Of a DNA stretch of 64,000 nt, positions 1-9,806 are shown one piece after another. Origin of the DNA: Bog-473 sp963787485 (lineage in GTDB: Bacteria > Actinomycetota > Acidimicrobiia > Acidimicrobiales > RAAP-2); the NCBI GenBank assembly GCA_963787485.1, contig CAWBDF010000006.1, forward strand, positions 248,001 to 312,000, written 5' to 3'. The stretch's first letter is position 1. Every line of letters starts with the position of its first letter. A program made the position numbers and the translations under genes. Below the pieces are notes generated by a model. The model saw only the letters and a list, made by a program, of their open reading frames with translations, had not been told where the DNA came from and searched no databases.

Positions 1-26
1 GAAGTGACGGGCGGCGCATGCAGGGG

Positions 27-1076
27 CTAGTTCGTCATCCGGGCAACGGCTGATCGCCCGAGGCGAACGGCCTGCACTGCCGCCCGGTGGGCACGCAACG
101 TCGCCGTCGTGGCGGCGCAGCCGAGCCCACCCACCGCTCCTTTGCCGGCGACGAGCCGGTAGATCCCTCGTTGCTGGGTGGTGAACCGGCCTTTGTACGG
201 CTCTTCACCCCGAAGGAAGTCCACCTCGCTGAAGCCTCGGTCGCAGGCGTCGTCGATGATGGCGGCGAGCAAAGTGGTCGTCGCATCTCTCCAGCGCGGA
301 TCGGTGTGCCGGGCGCTCTGATACAGGCTTACGCGCCCCGCGACCTCGAATGCCGACACGCTGGATACCACGAGATCGTCGGCACCGAGTTCGTGGACGA
401 CCGCCTCGTCGGCCGCTGCGCCGCCTGCGCAACCGGCGGCAAAACGGTCGAAGACCGGCAGGAACCGGGAACGGTTTCCCCACTGCGATCGGTGGAGGTC
501 CCGTAAGGTGTCGAGGCTCGAGAGGACCGCCGGGCCACGGATCGTCCGGTGTACGACCCCCTCGTTGGCGAGGCGCCCTGAGGCTTTGCGGAGATTGCGC
601 CGGAACTGAGCGGGCAGCGTGGCCCGGAAGGCCTCGGCATTGTCGGGCAACGGCGCGAACGGAGCGGCGGCGATCTGCTCGAAGTACGCGCGGCCCGGCA
701 GGACCTCCGGTAACCGTGACCCGGCTCGGACACCCCCGAGGTTGAACAGGCGCCCACCGCGGCGATTGAGCCAGTTTCTGACGACGCTGACCACGGTCGC
801 CTCGTGACCGGGGGCCGACAACAGGTCGACGTGATCCGGGCACAGTGACCCGTCCCCCATCACCCTGATGCTCGACATTCGGCGCCGTTGTTCCAGGGCA
901 AGGCCGCCGACGAGCTCCGTGTGGTCGACCACCAGGAGGAAGTGACGGCCCGAGCCGCCGGTCGCCGCCAGCCACCACGATCGCAGGAAGGGTGACGGAA
1001 GGGGGGAGGAATCCACCAGTCGATCCCATTGGGGCGCCCATTCGCCGAGGTGCGGGAGGTCAAGCAGGCTGGGCAA
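27..1076 (-). CDS. GNAT-fold acyl/aminoacyl transferase, FemAB/CelD-like
   Basis: A 349-residue soluble protein of the GNAT-like class found in exopolysaccharide loci (FemAB/BioF2-type acetyltransferase domain). The second half has the characteristic pattern: a basic stretch with FRRNLRKA near residue 160, then a segment ending in SEVDFLRGEEPYKGRF near residue 290, where these proteins place the last strand and the conserved D-F-x-R-G-x-E-x-Y-K motif. No signal peptide or membrane segment is seen, so it is probably cytoplasmic, transferring an acyl or aminoacyl group to a glycan or lipid-linked precursor. The substrate cannot be read from sequence. It is read on the minus strand, like the next genes of the surface-polysaccharide locus. 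Confidence 0.75.
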   Translation of the reverse strand: MPSLLDLPHLGEWAPQWDRLVDSSPLPSPFLRSWWLAATGGSGRHFLLVVDHTELVGGLALEQRRRMSSIRVMGDGSLCPDHVDLLSAPGHEATVVSVVRNWLNRRGGRLFNLGGVRAGSRLPEVLPGRAYFEQIAAAPFAPLPDNAEAFRATLPAQFRRNLRKASGRLANEGVVHRTIRGPAVLSSLDTLRDLHRSQWGNRSRFLPVFDRFAAGCAGGAAADEAVVHELGADDLVVSSVSAFEVAGRVSLYQSARHTDPRWRDATTTLLAAIIDDACDRGFSEVDFLRGEEPYKGRFTTQQRGIYRLVAGKGAVGGLGCAATTATLRAHRAAVQAVRLGRSAVARMTN

Positions 1077-1291
1077 AGGGATTACCGGATGGGTCTCGGA
1101 GGCTGATGTCGGACGAGTTGTCGCAGTTCACGTCAACACTCGCACCGTTGTTGGCTGACACTGGTCCTCCCGCCTGCCTGCTGCCGGCCAGCACCGCCGG
1201 TGTCGATTTCGACACACCTTAGGGAGTCCTTGTCTGACCCAACCACACCGGCCGAGTCCGGCTTCCAACCGCGCCTGGCTTCGGGCGCTCC

Positions 1292-2212
1292 TTACGAGTA
1301 CGCCTGAACCTCCGCCACCTCCATGGACGCGGACGGGGTGGCGCCAGACGTCATGGTGTGGCCCGATGCCGGTTGGGAGGCCACCTCGAGCTGAAGGATG
1401 ATCTCATAGGGCTCCCCGGTGATGGTCGTGCCCGACGAGGCCAGGATCTGCCACACCTGCCGGCCGTCGAAGAAGCCGGTGATGCTCCGGCCAGGGATGA
1501 ACTCGACACCGTAGATGTGGTACCCGCTGGAGAGATCCACGCCGGTGTCCACGGCTTGCTGCTGTTCGCCCTGATCGGAGAAGTAGTCCGAGTGCATCTC
1601 AAGGTTGGGGTCGAGAAAGTCCTCCTGGCCCCCCTCTTGGAGGTCGAGCTCGTTGTCGGGGGAGCCGGAAGGGCCACGCAAGAACCAGATCGCAGGCCAC
1701 ATGCCCTGGCTGGTGTCGGGCATCTTGGCCTTCACCTGCACGTACCAGCCGCTCGTCGGTAGTGAGAACTTTCCCTCGGTGGTCACCACCCCGCTGATCC
1801 ACGGATAGCTTCCCGCCCATTGGTTCGTGTTCCGCTGCGCCGTGAGCGTCAGACCGTTGTCGACTCTGACCTGGGACGGTCCGAACATAGCCACCTCTTC
1901 GCCAACCGGCGTGTTCGGGCCGCTATAGGGCGACGGGAGACTGCCGAAGTTGTTCCAGGTGATCCCGTCGGCACCGAGGAGCGGACTCCACTTCGTCGGG
2001 TCGAGGCTGGTCCCACGGAACTGGTCGTCGAAGATCAGCTGCTGGTTCGTGTAGCCGAGAGGGGCAGGCATCCCTGGGTCGGCGGCGTGGGGGGCGACTG
2101 GTGCGGGAGTCCTACACGCGGCCAACACAGGGACTAGGCAGAGCAAGACGGCCACGATGGTCGATACACCGGCGTCGCGGTACCGGCGATTTCTTCCCCC
2201 GAATCTCAACAC
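1292..2212 (-). CDS. Glycoside hydrolase family 16 lipoprotein (copy A)
   Basis: Secreted endo-beta-glucanase/transglycosylase-type protein. The N-terminus has a basic stretch, a hydrophobic core and a lipobox ending LAAC, so it should be lipid-anchored outside the cell membrane. The open frame reaches 2287, but the GTG at 2212 gives a normal signal peptide and is preferred. The GH16 fold is supported by LIFDDQFRGTSLDPTKW near the start of the domain, WPAIWFLRG, and the catalytic strand NELDLQEGG, which keeps the nucleophile Glu, the Asp and the acid/base Glu. The residue before the last Glu is Gln, where a hydrophobic residue is usual. It ends in AEVQAYS, as does the paralogue at 16751-17842. 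It probably trims or remodels the glycan made by this locus; substrate unknown. Confidence 0.85.
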   Translation of the reverse strand: MLRFGGRNRRYRDAGVSTIVAVLLCLVPVLAACRTPAPVAPHAADPGMPAPLGYTNQQLIFDDQFRGTSLDPTKWSPLLGADGITWNNFGSLPSPYSGPNTPVGEEVAMFGPSQVRVDNGLTLTAQRNTNQWAGSYPWISGVVTTEGKFSLPTSGWYVQVKAKMPDTSQGMWPAIWFLRGPSGSPDNELDLQEGGQEDFLDPNLEMHSDYFSDQGEQQQAVDTGVDLSSGYHIYGVEFIPGRSITGFFDGRQVWQILASSGTTITGEPYEIILQLEVASQPASGHTMTSGATPSASMEVAEVQAYS

Positions 2213-2527
2213 GGCCGTCTGCCAGCAAGGGCCAACGGGATGGCCGGAATCTGCATGCATCGACTGTAGACACCGCACCTGTCCCACTCCCAGTCACCGC
2301 TAGAGTGCGCTCTGCGGACTTGACCTGTGTGGCTGTGGCGACGGAACGGGCCGACCGATTTGATGCCGCTTGATCTGTATTGCCACCGCCCTCGATTCGT
2401 CGTGTCACGCGACCTCAAGGCTGCGCAGCAGACGTAGGTTCCGGACTACGCACGTGCTCACCGGGCGAAATGCTCTTCGCGAGGATGTCCGCCGCTTCAG
2501 TGGTGGTCGTACCTCGCGGCAGGAGAG

Positions 2528-3739
2528 TCACATGAGGGGGGAGTGAACGCTCTGTGCGTAGACACGTTCGAGATCGGCGGCCACGCCTGAAGCTGTGAAT
2601 GCCCGAACGTGGGCCGCCCCTGCACGGCCGTAGGAAGCGGCCAGCTCGGAGTCGTTCGCCACTTGTTTGATTGCGTCAGCCAGCGCCCACGCGTCCCCCG
2701 GAGTGACCAATCGGCCGGTGACACCATCGTGGATCATGTCGGTGATCCCACCGACCCGTGATCCCACAACGGGGCGGGCCACAGCCATGGCCTCAAGGAC
2801 GACCGTGGGGCAGGGGTCCGGCCAGACGGAGGGCACGACGACAAGGCGGGCCGCCCGCATGGCGCTCATGACGACGTCGTGGGGCTGGGGACCAATGAGC
2901 TCCACCCCGGTTGGAAGGTGGAGTTCCGTTCCCGCGACCTGCCTTCCCATTATTTGGAGGCGAAGGGACCCCGGAAGGAGCCGAAAGGCATCGACGAGCA
3001 CCTGCACGCCCTTATCGGCCACGACAGTACCGACGAAGAGGATTGGGCCGTCAGGACGAGGAGGTGCAGTTGCATCAACAAAGGAATCGGGGATGAAGTT
3101 GGGAATGAGGAAGGAACGCTCGTCGTCCATGTCGAGGCCATTGTGATGAGCGACGGCCGAGCTCACCGCCACAAAAGCAGTGATTGATTGTCGACGAGCA
3201 CGGCGCGCGGCGTTGTTGGCACCAACGGTGATCGGGCCAACCAGCGGTCCGTAGTGTGAGGCGGCGCAACGGATGCAACGACCCAAGCTCGGGCCGGGGC
3301 AGATCGCGCCCCTCGACATGAGCCGCTTCACGGCGCAGACATGGCTGTAGTCGTGGAGTGTGAGGACGACGGGCACCCGGGCCCGTCGTGCGGGCCGCAG
3401 GGCGGAATTGACGATCCAATTGTGGGCATGGACGACATCGAAGCGCCCACTGGCCAAGGCGTCGCCAATGGCCCTCGACATCGCTGGATCGGCTATCGGC
3501 ATAGCGTGCGGATGATCACGGTCTGAATACAGCCACGGCAGCCGCTGGGATGATGGGTGAACGTAGTGAACCTGGACGTTCCGATCGAGGACGGTACACG
3601 CTTCGGACGATGGAGTAGCAGATGTGATGATCTCGACGTCATGACCCCGATCGGTCAGAACGTGTGCCAGATTCCGGACGTGGATCTCCTCCCCCCCGAT
3701 AAATGGTGGATAGAACTGCGTTAGCATCAGGATGCGCAC
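2528..3739 (-). CDS. Glycosyltransferase family 4
   Basis: Cytoplasmic GT-B retaining glycosyltransferase of about 403 residues. The N-terminal Rossmann domain starts at once with VRILMLTQFYPPFIGGEE, so the GTG at 3739 is chosen over the upstream ATG at 3781. The N-terminal half carries a cysteine cluster (CAVKRL, then CIRCAASH), common in actinobacterial GT4 enzymes. The nucleotide-sugar domain shows ILFVGTVVADKGVQ and PDPCPTVVLEAMA, the E-x7-E region. The GTG lies two bases from the TGA closing the broken acetyltransferase upstream, so the two once formed a tight transcriptional unit. Donor and acceptor sugars are not predictable. Confidence 0.85.
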   Translation of the reverse strand: MRILMLTQFYPPFIGGEEIHVRNLAHVLTDRGHDVEIITSATPSSEACTVLDRNVQVHYVHPSSQRLPWLYSDRDHPHAMPIADPAMSRAIGDALASGRFDVVHAHNWIVNSALRPARRARVPVVLTLHDYSHVCAVKRLMSRGAICPGPSLGRCIRCAASHYGPLVGPITVGANNAARRARRQSITAFVAVSSAVAHHNGLDMDDERSFLIPNFIPDSFVDATAPPRPDGPILFVGTVVADKGVQVLVDAFRLLPGSLRLQIMGRQVAGTELHLPTGVELIGPQPHDVVMSAMRAARLVVVPSVWPDPCPTVVLEAMAVARPVVGSRVGGITDMIHDGVTGRLVTPGDAWALADAIKQVANDSELAASYGRAGAAHVRAFTASGVAADLERVYAQSVHSPLM

Positions 3740-3740
3740 A

Positions 3741-4264
3741 TCAGAGTCCGTTCGTACGTAGCGAGAAGCTGGTCGACACAATCGTCCCGGCTACTGAGGA
3801 GGGGGAGTGAGGCTGCATCAGTCCTTCGACGTGGAGGGCGGTGCTATCGCCGCTTTCCACCTCAGGACCAGAAGCGTTGAGGGAGGCCTCGCGGTCGGGG
3901 TCGGTGTCCATGCCAGGGTACTCCAAGATGGCGAAGCTGCCGCAGTAGGACGAGGTGCGGGCGGCGGTCCCACCACCACCAGCGGGAGCCGGCGTGGACT
4001 TCGTGACCATCGCATTGGCGCCGACGGCGACGTCGTACCCGATCGAGAGGTCCCTGAAGACCTTGGATCCGCGGTCCGAGGAACACCCGGTTCTCCAATC
4101 GAGGACATCCTGAGGTCCCGTGTCCGTTGGAGACCGACCTCGGCACCAATCGCGACCGTGCAGTGTGCGCCGATGACGACCTCGCCGATGATCACGCCAC
4201 CGAAGTGGGGAATGTAGAGCCCGGGTCCGATCTCTGCCCCCTTGGCGATCCACTGAGGGCTCAC
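3741..4264 (-). pseudogene. Serine O-acetyltransferase-like (hexapeptide repeat) pseudogene
   Basis: The remains of a left-handed beta-helix acetyltransferase are spread over three minus-strand frames. The first frame has AEIGPGLYIPHFGGVIIGE and HCTVAIGAEVGLQ (about 4264-4127). The second has CPRLENRVFLGP (about 4110-4072). The third has GSKVFRDLSIGYDVAVGANA followed by MVTKSTPAPAGGGG (about 4068 down to the TGA at 3741). Joined, they match the CysE-type order: helix coils, PxLxxRVxxGPGAKVFG, then GxDVAIGANAVV. The helical N-terminal domain of normal serine acetyltransferases is missing. At the second junction one extra C (near 4069) accounts for the frame change. It could be a decayed sugar O-acetyltransferase or a sequencing artefact. 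Confidence 0.75.
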
Positions 4265-4269
4265 CCCGC

Positions 4270-5220
4270 CTACGGTCTCTGGTTCTTCACCACCGCGCAC
4301 TCGACGAGCGCCACGCCCAGCTCCTCGTCGGAGAGCGTTCGCCACGGTGGTTGCAACACGCGGGCGTCGAAACCAACCGGCAGGTCGATCCTCGTCTCCT
4401 GCCAGACGGCGACCTCGAATCCGGCGCGCTCCATGAGCGACCGCCACTGCGTGGATCGAAGCCGGTTGATGTAGACGGGTCGGTTGCAGAACATGGCTTC
4501 GTACTCAGGCGTTGTGAACTGGAGCGCCTCCAACCAGTCACCGTTTACGCCGAGACCGAGACCGGTGATCCGGAAGTGATCGCGGAGATCGATCCAGTGC
4601 AGCATCGCGCCCCCCGGACGTAGCACCCGAAACGCTTCGTCGAGCAGGCCGGCGACGTGATCCTCCCGCACGTGTTCGAGAACCGAGTGGGACACAAGCA
4701 GATCGACCGACTCGGAGGTGAGTGGAAGGCGCTCGCCGTCGAACTCTCCGAATACGATCGGGAGGTGATGAGCTTCCCGACTGAGGGCGCGCACGGACGC
4801 GGCGGAAGCCCGCATCGCGGCACGAAAGGAGTCGCACGACCCCCCATCGAGAGCGTTCGCGAGCTCGGCGAAGCGCGACGTGACGCCAGACGTCTCGCTG
4901 TCGAGATTGGCGACGACGTCAAGACCCACCACGGACCGAGCTCCGCAGAGCGAGAACGCCGCCGCCACGTGCGGAGTCTGTCCTGGGCCGAGTTCGAGAA
5001 CGTCGATCTCTGAATCCACCGCGGGAAGTGAGGCCACTAACCGGCCCAAAGACCTGAGCGTCTCCGCTACGTTCTCGATCTGCCCGCCCATGCCGCGTCC
5101 TTCGGTCTGTCGGCGCATGAAGTTCGTGACTCGCGACACCTTGTTCAGCGCAGTGTGCATCTGCACTTGCTGCGCTCTCGGCATACGGTCGATCATCTGA
5201 GTGACGAACGGGCCAATCAC
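4270..5220 (-). CDS. SAM-dependent methyltransferase (class I)
   Basis: A Rossmann-fold methyltransferase. Motif I is DVLELGPGQTPHVAAAF, motif II ends in VVGLDVVANLD, and the motif IV/V region reads LLVSHSVLEHVREDHVAG followed by FRVLRPGGAM. This places it in the Methyltransf_11-like group. The frame is open to 5340, but the residues before about 5220 are arginine-rich and non-conserved, so a GTG at 5220 is taken as start; this is uncertain because no clear ribosome-binding site is visible. The stop lies 5 nt before the start of the acetyltransferase pseudogene, suggesting one operon with the GT4 downstream. It probably methylates a sugar or lipid carrier of the surface glycan; the substrate is unknown. 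Confidence 0.75.
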   Translation of the reverse strand: MIGPFVTQMIDRMPRAQQVQMHTALNKVSRVTNFMRRQTEGRGMGGQIENVAETLRSLGRLVASLPAVDSEIDVLELGPGQTPHVAAAFSLCGARSVVGLDVVANLDSETSGVTSRFAELANALDGGSCDSFRAAMRASAASVRALSREAHHLPIVFGEFDGERLPLTSESVDLLVSHSVLEHVREDHVAGLLDEAFRVLRPGGAMLHWIDLRDHFRITGLGLGVNGDWLEALQFTTPEYEAMFCNRPVYINRLRSTQWRSLMERAGFEVAVWQETRIDLPVGFDARVLQPPWRTLSDEELGVALVECAVVKNQRP

Positions 5221-6409
5221 GACAAAGGAGTCTAACTTCCTGTGTCGTTCGACCCGCTGGGGCGGATCGACTCGCGGCCGACGCTGTAGGCCGGGGTGTT
5301 CCGTCCGCGCGATGGTCGTGCGATTGGGGATGCCAACCAAAGGGGCTCCACGCGACGCGACGTGAGTGACGAGCTCTGATTCTCGCGATTGACCGAGCCC
5401 CCCAGAGGCTTTGCACGAACGCCGACGATCAATGCGGATCGGCGACCGCAGCGGCGCGCGATCGCTACCTGCTCCCGCTAAGAACGCAGCGTCCCCTGTT
5501 TAGGTGGCGTCCCGCTCGGCCGCCCAAGCGACGCCATGGCCACGGCCCACCCGGGCGTGCGCCAAGTGTCGAACAGGCCCTTGCCCACCCTCGGTTTGGC
5601 GCGAGAACTGCCGTACCATCAGCACTCGCACGACGGGAAGTGCCCTATGTCGCTCCTGATCAGGGACGCAACCTTTGCTATCGTTACGCTGAATGTCTTG
5701 TGCCGACGCAGTAACAACGCAACATCAACAGAAACCTGCCAGCGGGTTGGCGGCTGGCACAGTTGCCGCGTGGCTACGGACACGTTGCAGCTCTCAAGAT
5801 GACGAGACCCTGATCCCGGCGAAGAGTGCTGGCTGTTGCGAAATCACTCTCGCGGTCAGCGATCCGTGCCCCACGAGATCGACGCAGAATCGTCCTCAGA
5901 CTGGGATGTCCACGCTCGAGAACCACGATGCTGCAGGAGGAGTTTCTCGATTGGTCCTGGCGGGTTCTGATCCTCGAAGAACTCGATCGCCGCTGAGTGG
6001 GTCGCCGCGGACGATATGACGAGGCCCGCTGGCAGGAATTTTCTACCGTGCTACGACTCCGCCGGATCCCGTTCGGAGTATGGCTGCGAAACCTTTAGCC
6101 GAGAGTGACCGAGCCGTGGGACTCATGGACTTCACCGAACCGGTGAAAGCGATCTCGAGGCTTCGTCATTACCAGGAGGTCGCGCATTCAAATTTCAAGC
6201 GGTTCGGCGCCGACAATCCGTATCGAGATCTGCAACCGATTTGCGAACAATTACCGGGTGGACTGGCGGTATCGAGGTGCTGCCACCGAGACCCGTGAGT
6301 CCGGAATCAGTCTGTTGAGCGAGAGACTGTCTCTGATCGACGCGGCCGCGCCGTTTTGGTTGACTCGGGATCAGCTCGCCGGATGTCCGGAGCTCTAGGG
6401 CGGACCGGC
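5221..6409. other. Gene-poor stretch with no supportable gene
   Basis: About 1.2 kb between the divergent methyltransferase and the polysaccharide deacetylase. The base composition is more A/T-rich than its surroundings in places (5640-6000). Several short frames are open, but none resembles a known protein or has a convincing start and ribosome-binding site. The stretch at 6020-6095 and the frame at 6080-6298 could be decayed coding sequence, but I could not link them to a family. Promoters for both flanking units should lie here; no clear -35/-10 pair could be fixed. Confidence 0.4.
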
Positions 6410-7327
6410 ATGAAGTCCGGTGATTCGCGCATTCTCTTCTATCACCGGATTGCTGAAGGTGTCGACGATCCCTTCACTCTCTGCGTGACCCCAGCCAGAT
6501 TTGCTGCGCATCTCGACGAGATCGGTCGGTACGGTGAGCCCTCGACGCTCACCGAACTGTACCTTCCGTCGCCCCGGCCTCGGATTGTCGTGACCTTCGA
6601 TGATGGGTATGCCGACAATCTGATCAACGCAGTGCCGATTGCGGAAGCAAAGGGAGTTCCAATTATGATCTTCGTGACCAGCGGTGTGCTTGGCAGCCAC
6701 AGCGGGTTCTGGTGGGATCGCCTGGGCACGCTCCTACGTTCGCGTCCATCTGCAATCAGTGAGATCACTCTGCCGGCAGGTGAAGGAACCGTCTGCATCG
6801 GACTCGGTTCGTCTTGTCGAAGGAAGGACCTCCAGTCGGTGCGTCGCTACCTACTACCGCTTCCGGTGACGGAGATCCACCGTGTCCTCGATGCCGTCTC
6901 GGAGCAATGGGGGATTTCTGCTGCGCCACCCCCTGATGCTCGACCGCTGACGCTTTCCGAGTTCGTCCAGTTGGCGACCTCCAACGTGGTGACCATCGGT
7001 GACCACACTCTTGACCACGTGCGGCTTCGGGGTCTTGAAGCAGCGGATCAGCACCAGATGATCTCTTCCTCAAAAGAGCAGTTGGAGCGGTTGAGCGGTC
7101 AGGCGGTCTCACACTTCGCCTACCCCTACGGGGGCAAGGATGCCTTCGACGACCACTCGGTCGACGCTGTGCGCTCGGCCGGCTTCGAAACGGCATGCAC
7201 CACCATCCCGGGCAACGCCAGCTCCACGTCGGACCCGTTCCGTCTCCCGCGCCGCATGGTGAAGAACTGGAGTCGGCTTCGTTTCAGGGCGGCCCTGGAG
7301 CGTTGGAGACTGGTCCCCCATCACTAA
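6410..7327 (+). CDS. Polysaccharide deacetylase (NodB-like, CE4)
   Basis: A carbohydrate esterase 4 domain of about 305 residues, removing N- or O-acetyl groups from a glycan with a metal-bound catalytic Asp. Motif 1 is IVVTFDDGYADNL, with the catalytic and metal-binding aspartates. Motif 2 is GDHTLDH, the H-x3-H metal ligands. Motif 3 is FAYPYGGKD. The protein starts MKSGDSRILFYHRI without a signal peptide, so it probably acts inside the cell or on a lipid-linked precursor. The frame is open from 6356, but the ATG at 6410 fits the family start better. It is followed after 25 bp by a GT4 gene on the same strand, an evident operon. Confidence 0.85.
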   Translation: MKSGDSRILFYHRIAEGVDDPFTLCVTPARFAAHLDEIGRYGEPSTLTELYLPSPRPRIVVTFDDGYADNLINAVPIAEAKGVPIMIFVTSGVLGSHSGFWWDRLGTLLRSRPSAISEITLPAGEGTVCIGLGSSCRRKDLQSVRRYLLPLPVTEIHRVLDAVSEQWGISAAPPPDARPLTLSEFVQLATSNVVTIGDHTLDHVRLRGLEAADQHQMISSSKEQLERLSGQAVSHFAYPYGGKDAFDDHSVDAVRSAGFETACTTIPGNASSTSDPFRLPRRMVKNWSRLRFRAALERWRLVPHH

Positions 7328-7352
7328 TCTCCGAGCCTCTCTGCAAAGATCA

Positions 7353-8474
7353 ATGAGCCCGGTTCGCGTCGCCATGGTAACTTCCCGGTACCCGCCCCAC
7401 GTGGGCGGAGTCGAGACTCACGTCCACGAGGTCGCGCGGAGGATTGCCGCAAAAGGACTCGACCTCACTGTGCTCACCACCGACCTCAAGGGCGAGCTAC
7501 CACCGCTGGAACACGAGGGCCTGCTGACCGTGCGACGGTATCCCGCGTGGCCCAGGAGATCTGATCTCTACGTCTCGCCTGCGCTGGTCCGGCAGATTAG
7601 GGAGGGAAGCTACGACCTCGTCCATGTGCAAGGTGTGAACAACCTCCTGCCCCCCATGGCACTCATGGCTGCCCAACGGTCAGGGGTTCCCACAGTGGCG
7701 ACGTTCCACGGGGGTGGCCACTCCAGCCGTGTGAGAAAGGCGGTCAGGCCGCTGCAGTGGCAGGCCCTGCGACCTCTGCTCCGCCGGACGAAGGGGTTGG
7801 TCGCGGTGTGTCACTTCGAGGTTGAGACCTGGGCAGGACGACTCCGGCTCGAACCGGAAAGAATCCGGCTCATCCGCAACGGAGCAGAGCCCCTCCCGGT
7901 GGGCGCGTCGCCACCCGAAGTCTCGGGCTCGCCTCTCATTTGCACTGTCGGTCGGCTCGATCGGTTGAAGGGACATCATCGCTTGATCGAGGCGATGCCG
8001 GCCCTCCTCGACTTGGCGCCCGATGCCCACCTGGCCGTGATAGGTCGGGGCAGTTTCGAGCACAAACTTCGTCGCCTTGCCGCACGGCTGCAGGTCGAAC
8101 ATGCCGTGACCTTCACCTCGTTCGACGCCACACAGCGAGAGGCGCTCGGCGCGCTCGTAAGATCCAGCGACGTCGTCGCCCTGATGAGCGACTACGAGGC
8201 GCACCCGGTCGCCGTCATGGAGGCCATCGCTCTCGAACGGAAGGTCGTCGTGGCCGACACCTCCGGGCTGTCTGAGCTGGCGGCCGAGGGTCTCGCCGTC
8301 GCCGTGCCGGTACATGCTCCGCCGCGCGCCCTGGCCGAGGTGTTGGCCGACGTGGCGCGCCGGCCTGATCCCGTCGCCCCGAACCTGCCGACATGGGACG
8401 ACTGTGTCGACGAGCTCCTCGGCCTGTACGGGGAGATCCTTTCGGGCACGAGTACGGAGAGGGGCACTCGCTGA
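7353..8474 (+). CDS. Glycosyltransferase family 4
   Basis: A GT-B glycosyltransferase of 373 residues. The N-terminal domain begins VRVAMVTSRYPPHVGGVETH, the classic GT4 donor-side start. The C-terminal domain has ICTVGRLDRLKGHHRLIEAM, and the segment near residue 280 (DYEAHPVAVMEAIALERKV) carries the E-x7-E signature. No membrane segment is visible, so it is likely peripheral on the inner face of the membrane, adding one sugar in the surface-polysaccharide pathway. It lies directly downstream of the deacetylase, which supports a common operon. Sugar specificity is not inferable. Confidence 0.85.
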   Translation: MSPVRVAMVTSRYPPHVGGVETHVHEVARRIAAKGLDLTVLTTDLKGELPPLEHEGLLTVRRYPAWPRRSDLYVSPALVRQIREGSYDLVHVQGVNNLLPPMALMAAQRSGVPTVATFHGGGHSSRVRKAVRPLQWQALRPLLRRTKGLVAVCHFEVETWAGRLRLEPERIRLIRNGAEPLPVGASPPEVSGSPLICTVGRLDRLKGHHRLIEAMPALLDLAPDAHLAVIGRGSFEHKLRRLAARLQVEHAVTFTSFDATQREALGALVRSSDVVALMSDYEAHPVAVMEAIALERKVVVADTSGLSELAAEGLAVAVPVHAPPRALAEVLADVARRPDPVAPNLPTWDDCVDELLGLYGEILSGTSTERGTR

Positions 8475-8714
8475 GCCGATTCACAACCTTCGAAGGAGCA
8501 TCCGGTCGGCAGGCACCGGGGGCCCCGCGCCCCGGCCGGGACCTGCAGTCAGATTAATTGTGTACTCGTTGTCAGACAATTGTGAGTTCGTAACTCTGCC
8601 GAATCCAGCCAGAGCTCTTCTTGAAAACGATCAGGCAGCGCCAGCGTCAACGCGCTAACTTCAAGGGCGACACGAGGCGGCGGTGCCTGTGTGTCTCGGA
8701 GGTGGAACGTCAAA

Positions 8715-9656
8715 ATGTGGTCTCGCCCTTTCTTCTCGGACAAGGTCCCCTCTCTTCGATGGGGTCGTGTCCGTCAGCTCGCGATTGCGGTCGCTGCCCT
8801 CGTTTTCATCGGTGTGCCCCTCGGTCAAGGGGTGGCCTCAGCAGCGACCACTCCATGCGGCTACTGGCTGGTGGGCAGCGACGGCGGCATCTTCACGTTC
8901 GGGCAGGCTGTGTTCCAGGGATCCACCGGTTCGCTCGTCCTGCAACGCCCCATCGTGGGGATCTCCACTATGGCCTCTGGCCAGGGCGCCAGCCCCTACT
9001 GGCTGGTCGCGACCGACGGGGGGGTCTTCGCTTTCGGCACCGGGTTCTACGGCTCCATTCCCGGATTGGGCCTTAACCCGGCAGGCTCGGGGCTCCCTCA
9101 TAGCCTGAATGCCCCGATCGTGGGCATGGTGCACTCCGTCACGGGACGGGGCTACTTCTTGGTGGCCTCGGACGGCGGGGTCTTTGCGTTCGGGGACGCC
9201 CAATTCGCCGGATCCTGTCCCGGTATTGGGGGTTGTGCGGGATCGGCTGTGGCCGTCGTTCCCGACGCCACCGGACTCGGCTACTGGGTCGTGACGAACA
9301 CCGGACACGTGTACAGCTTCGGCGATGCCCAATATTACGGCGGACCGGGCCCCCAGGGCCCGCCCATCACGTCCGCAGCGGCGACGGAGGGCGGCACCGG
9401 CGGCCACGGCTACTACGTCCTCGACGCCAGCGGACAGGTGTTCAACTACGGGGATGCCCCGGCGCTCGGGAGCCTGCCCCCGGGCGCGACGAGCGCCTTG
9501 GATCCGGCTACAGCCATCATCGTCACCGACGACAACACCGGTTACTGGGTCGTGACGGCGCTGGGAAAGGTCTATCCCTTCGGCGACGCACCGCCCGAGG
9601 GGGACATGTCCGGAACGCCGCTCAACGCACCGATCGTCGCTGGCATCGGATTCTGA
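8715..9656 (+). CDS. Secreted six-repeat protein (YWLVASDGGVF-type), copy 1
   Basis: Exported protein of about 313 residues: a signal peptide (hydrophobic core QLAIAVAALVFIGVPLG, cleavage near ASAA), then six repeats of 40-50 residues. Each opens with a Y-W-x-V segment followed by a G-x-V/I-F/Y-x-F/Y-G core, e.g. GYWLVGSDGGIFTFG, PYWLVATDGGVFAFG and GYFLVASDGGVFAFG; the last three repeats are more divergent. The ATG at 8715 follows a purine-rich stretch; 8691 is an in-frame alternative. The function of the family is unknown. Six equal repeats suggest one closed beta-propeller. It lies between a glycosyltransferase and a second repeat protein, so a surface role is likely. Confidence 0.8.
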   Translation: MWSRPFFSDKVPSLRWGRVRQLAIAVAALVFIGVPLGQGVASAATTPCGYWLVGSDGGIFTFGQAVFQGSTGSLVLQRPIVGISTMASGQGASPYWLVATDGGVFAFGTGFYGSIPGLGLNPAGSGLPHSLNAPIVGMVHSVTGRGYFLVASDGGVFAFGDAQFAGSCPGIGGCAGSAVAVVPDATGLGYWVVTNTGHVYSFGDAQYYGGPGPQGPPITSAAATEGGTGGHGYYVLDASGQVFNYGDAPALGSLPPGATSALDPATAIIVTDDNTGYWVVTALGKVYPFGDAPPEGDMSGTPLNAPIVAGIGF

Positions 9657-9806
9657 GCTTCGGAGTCGGGGCGGGGACTCGGAGCCAGTTGCTGGAGCAG
9701 GCCAGCGGCATCACTGCCGCGACTGAAGCCATCCGGCCCGCGGTCGTCAGGTGACCGACCAGGCCGCCCTACCGTCGACGGAGAGTCCTCATCGGCGAAA
9801 CGACCG

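Noticed and set aside
5536..6298. Short open frames in the gene-poor stretch
   Set aside because: No family pattern and no convincing ribosome-binding site.
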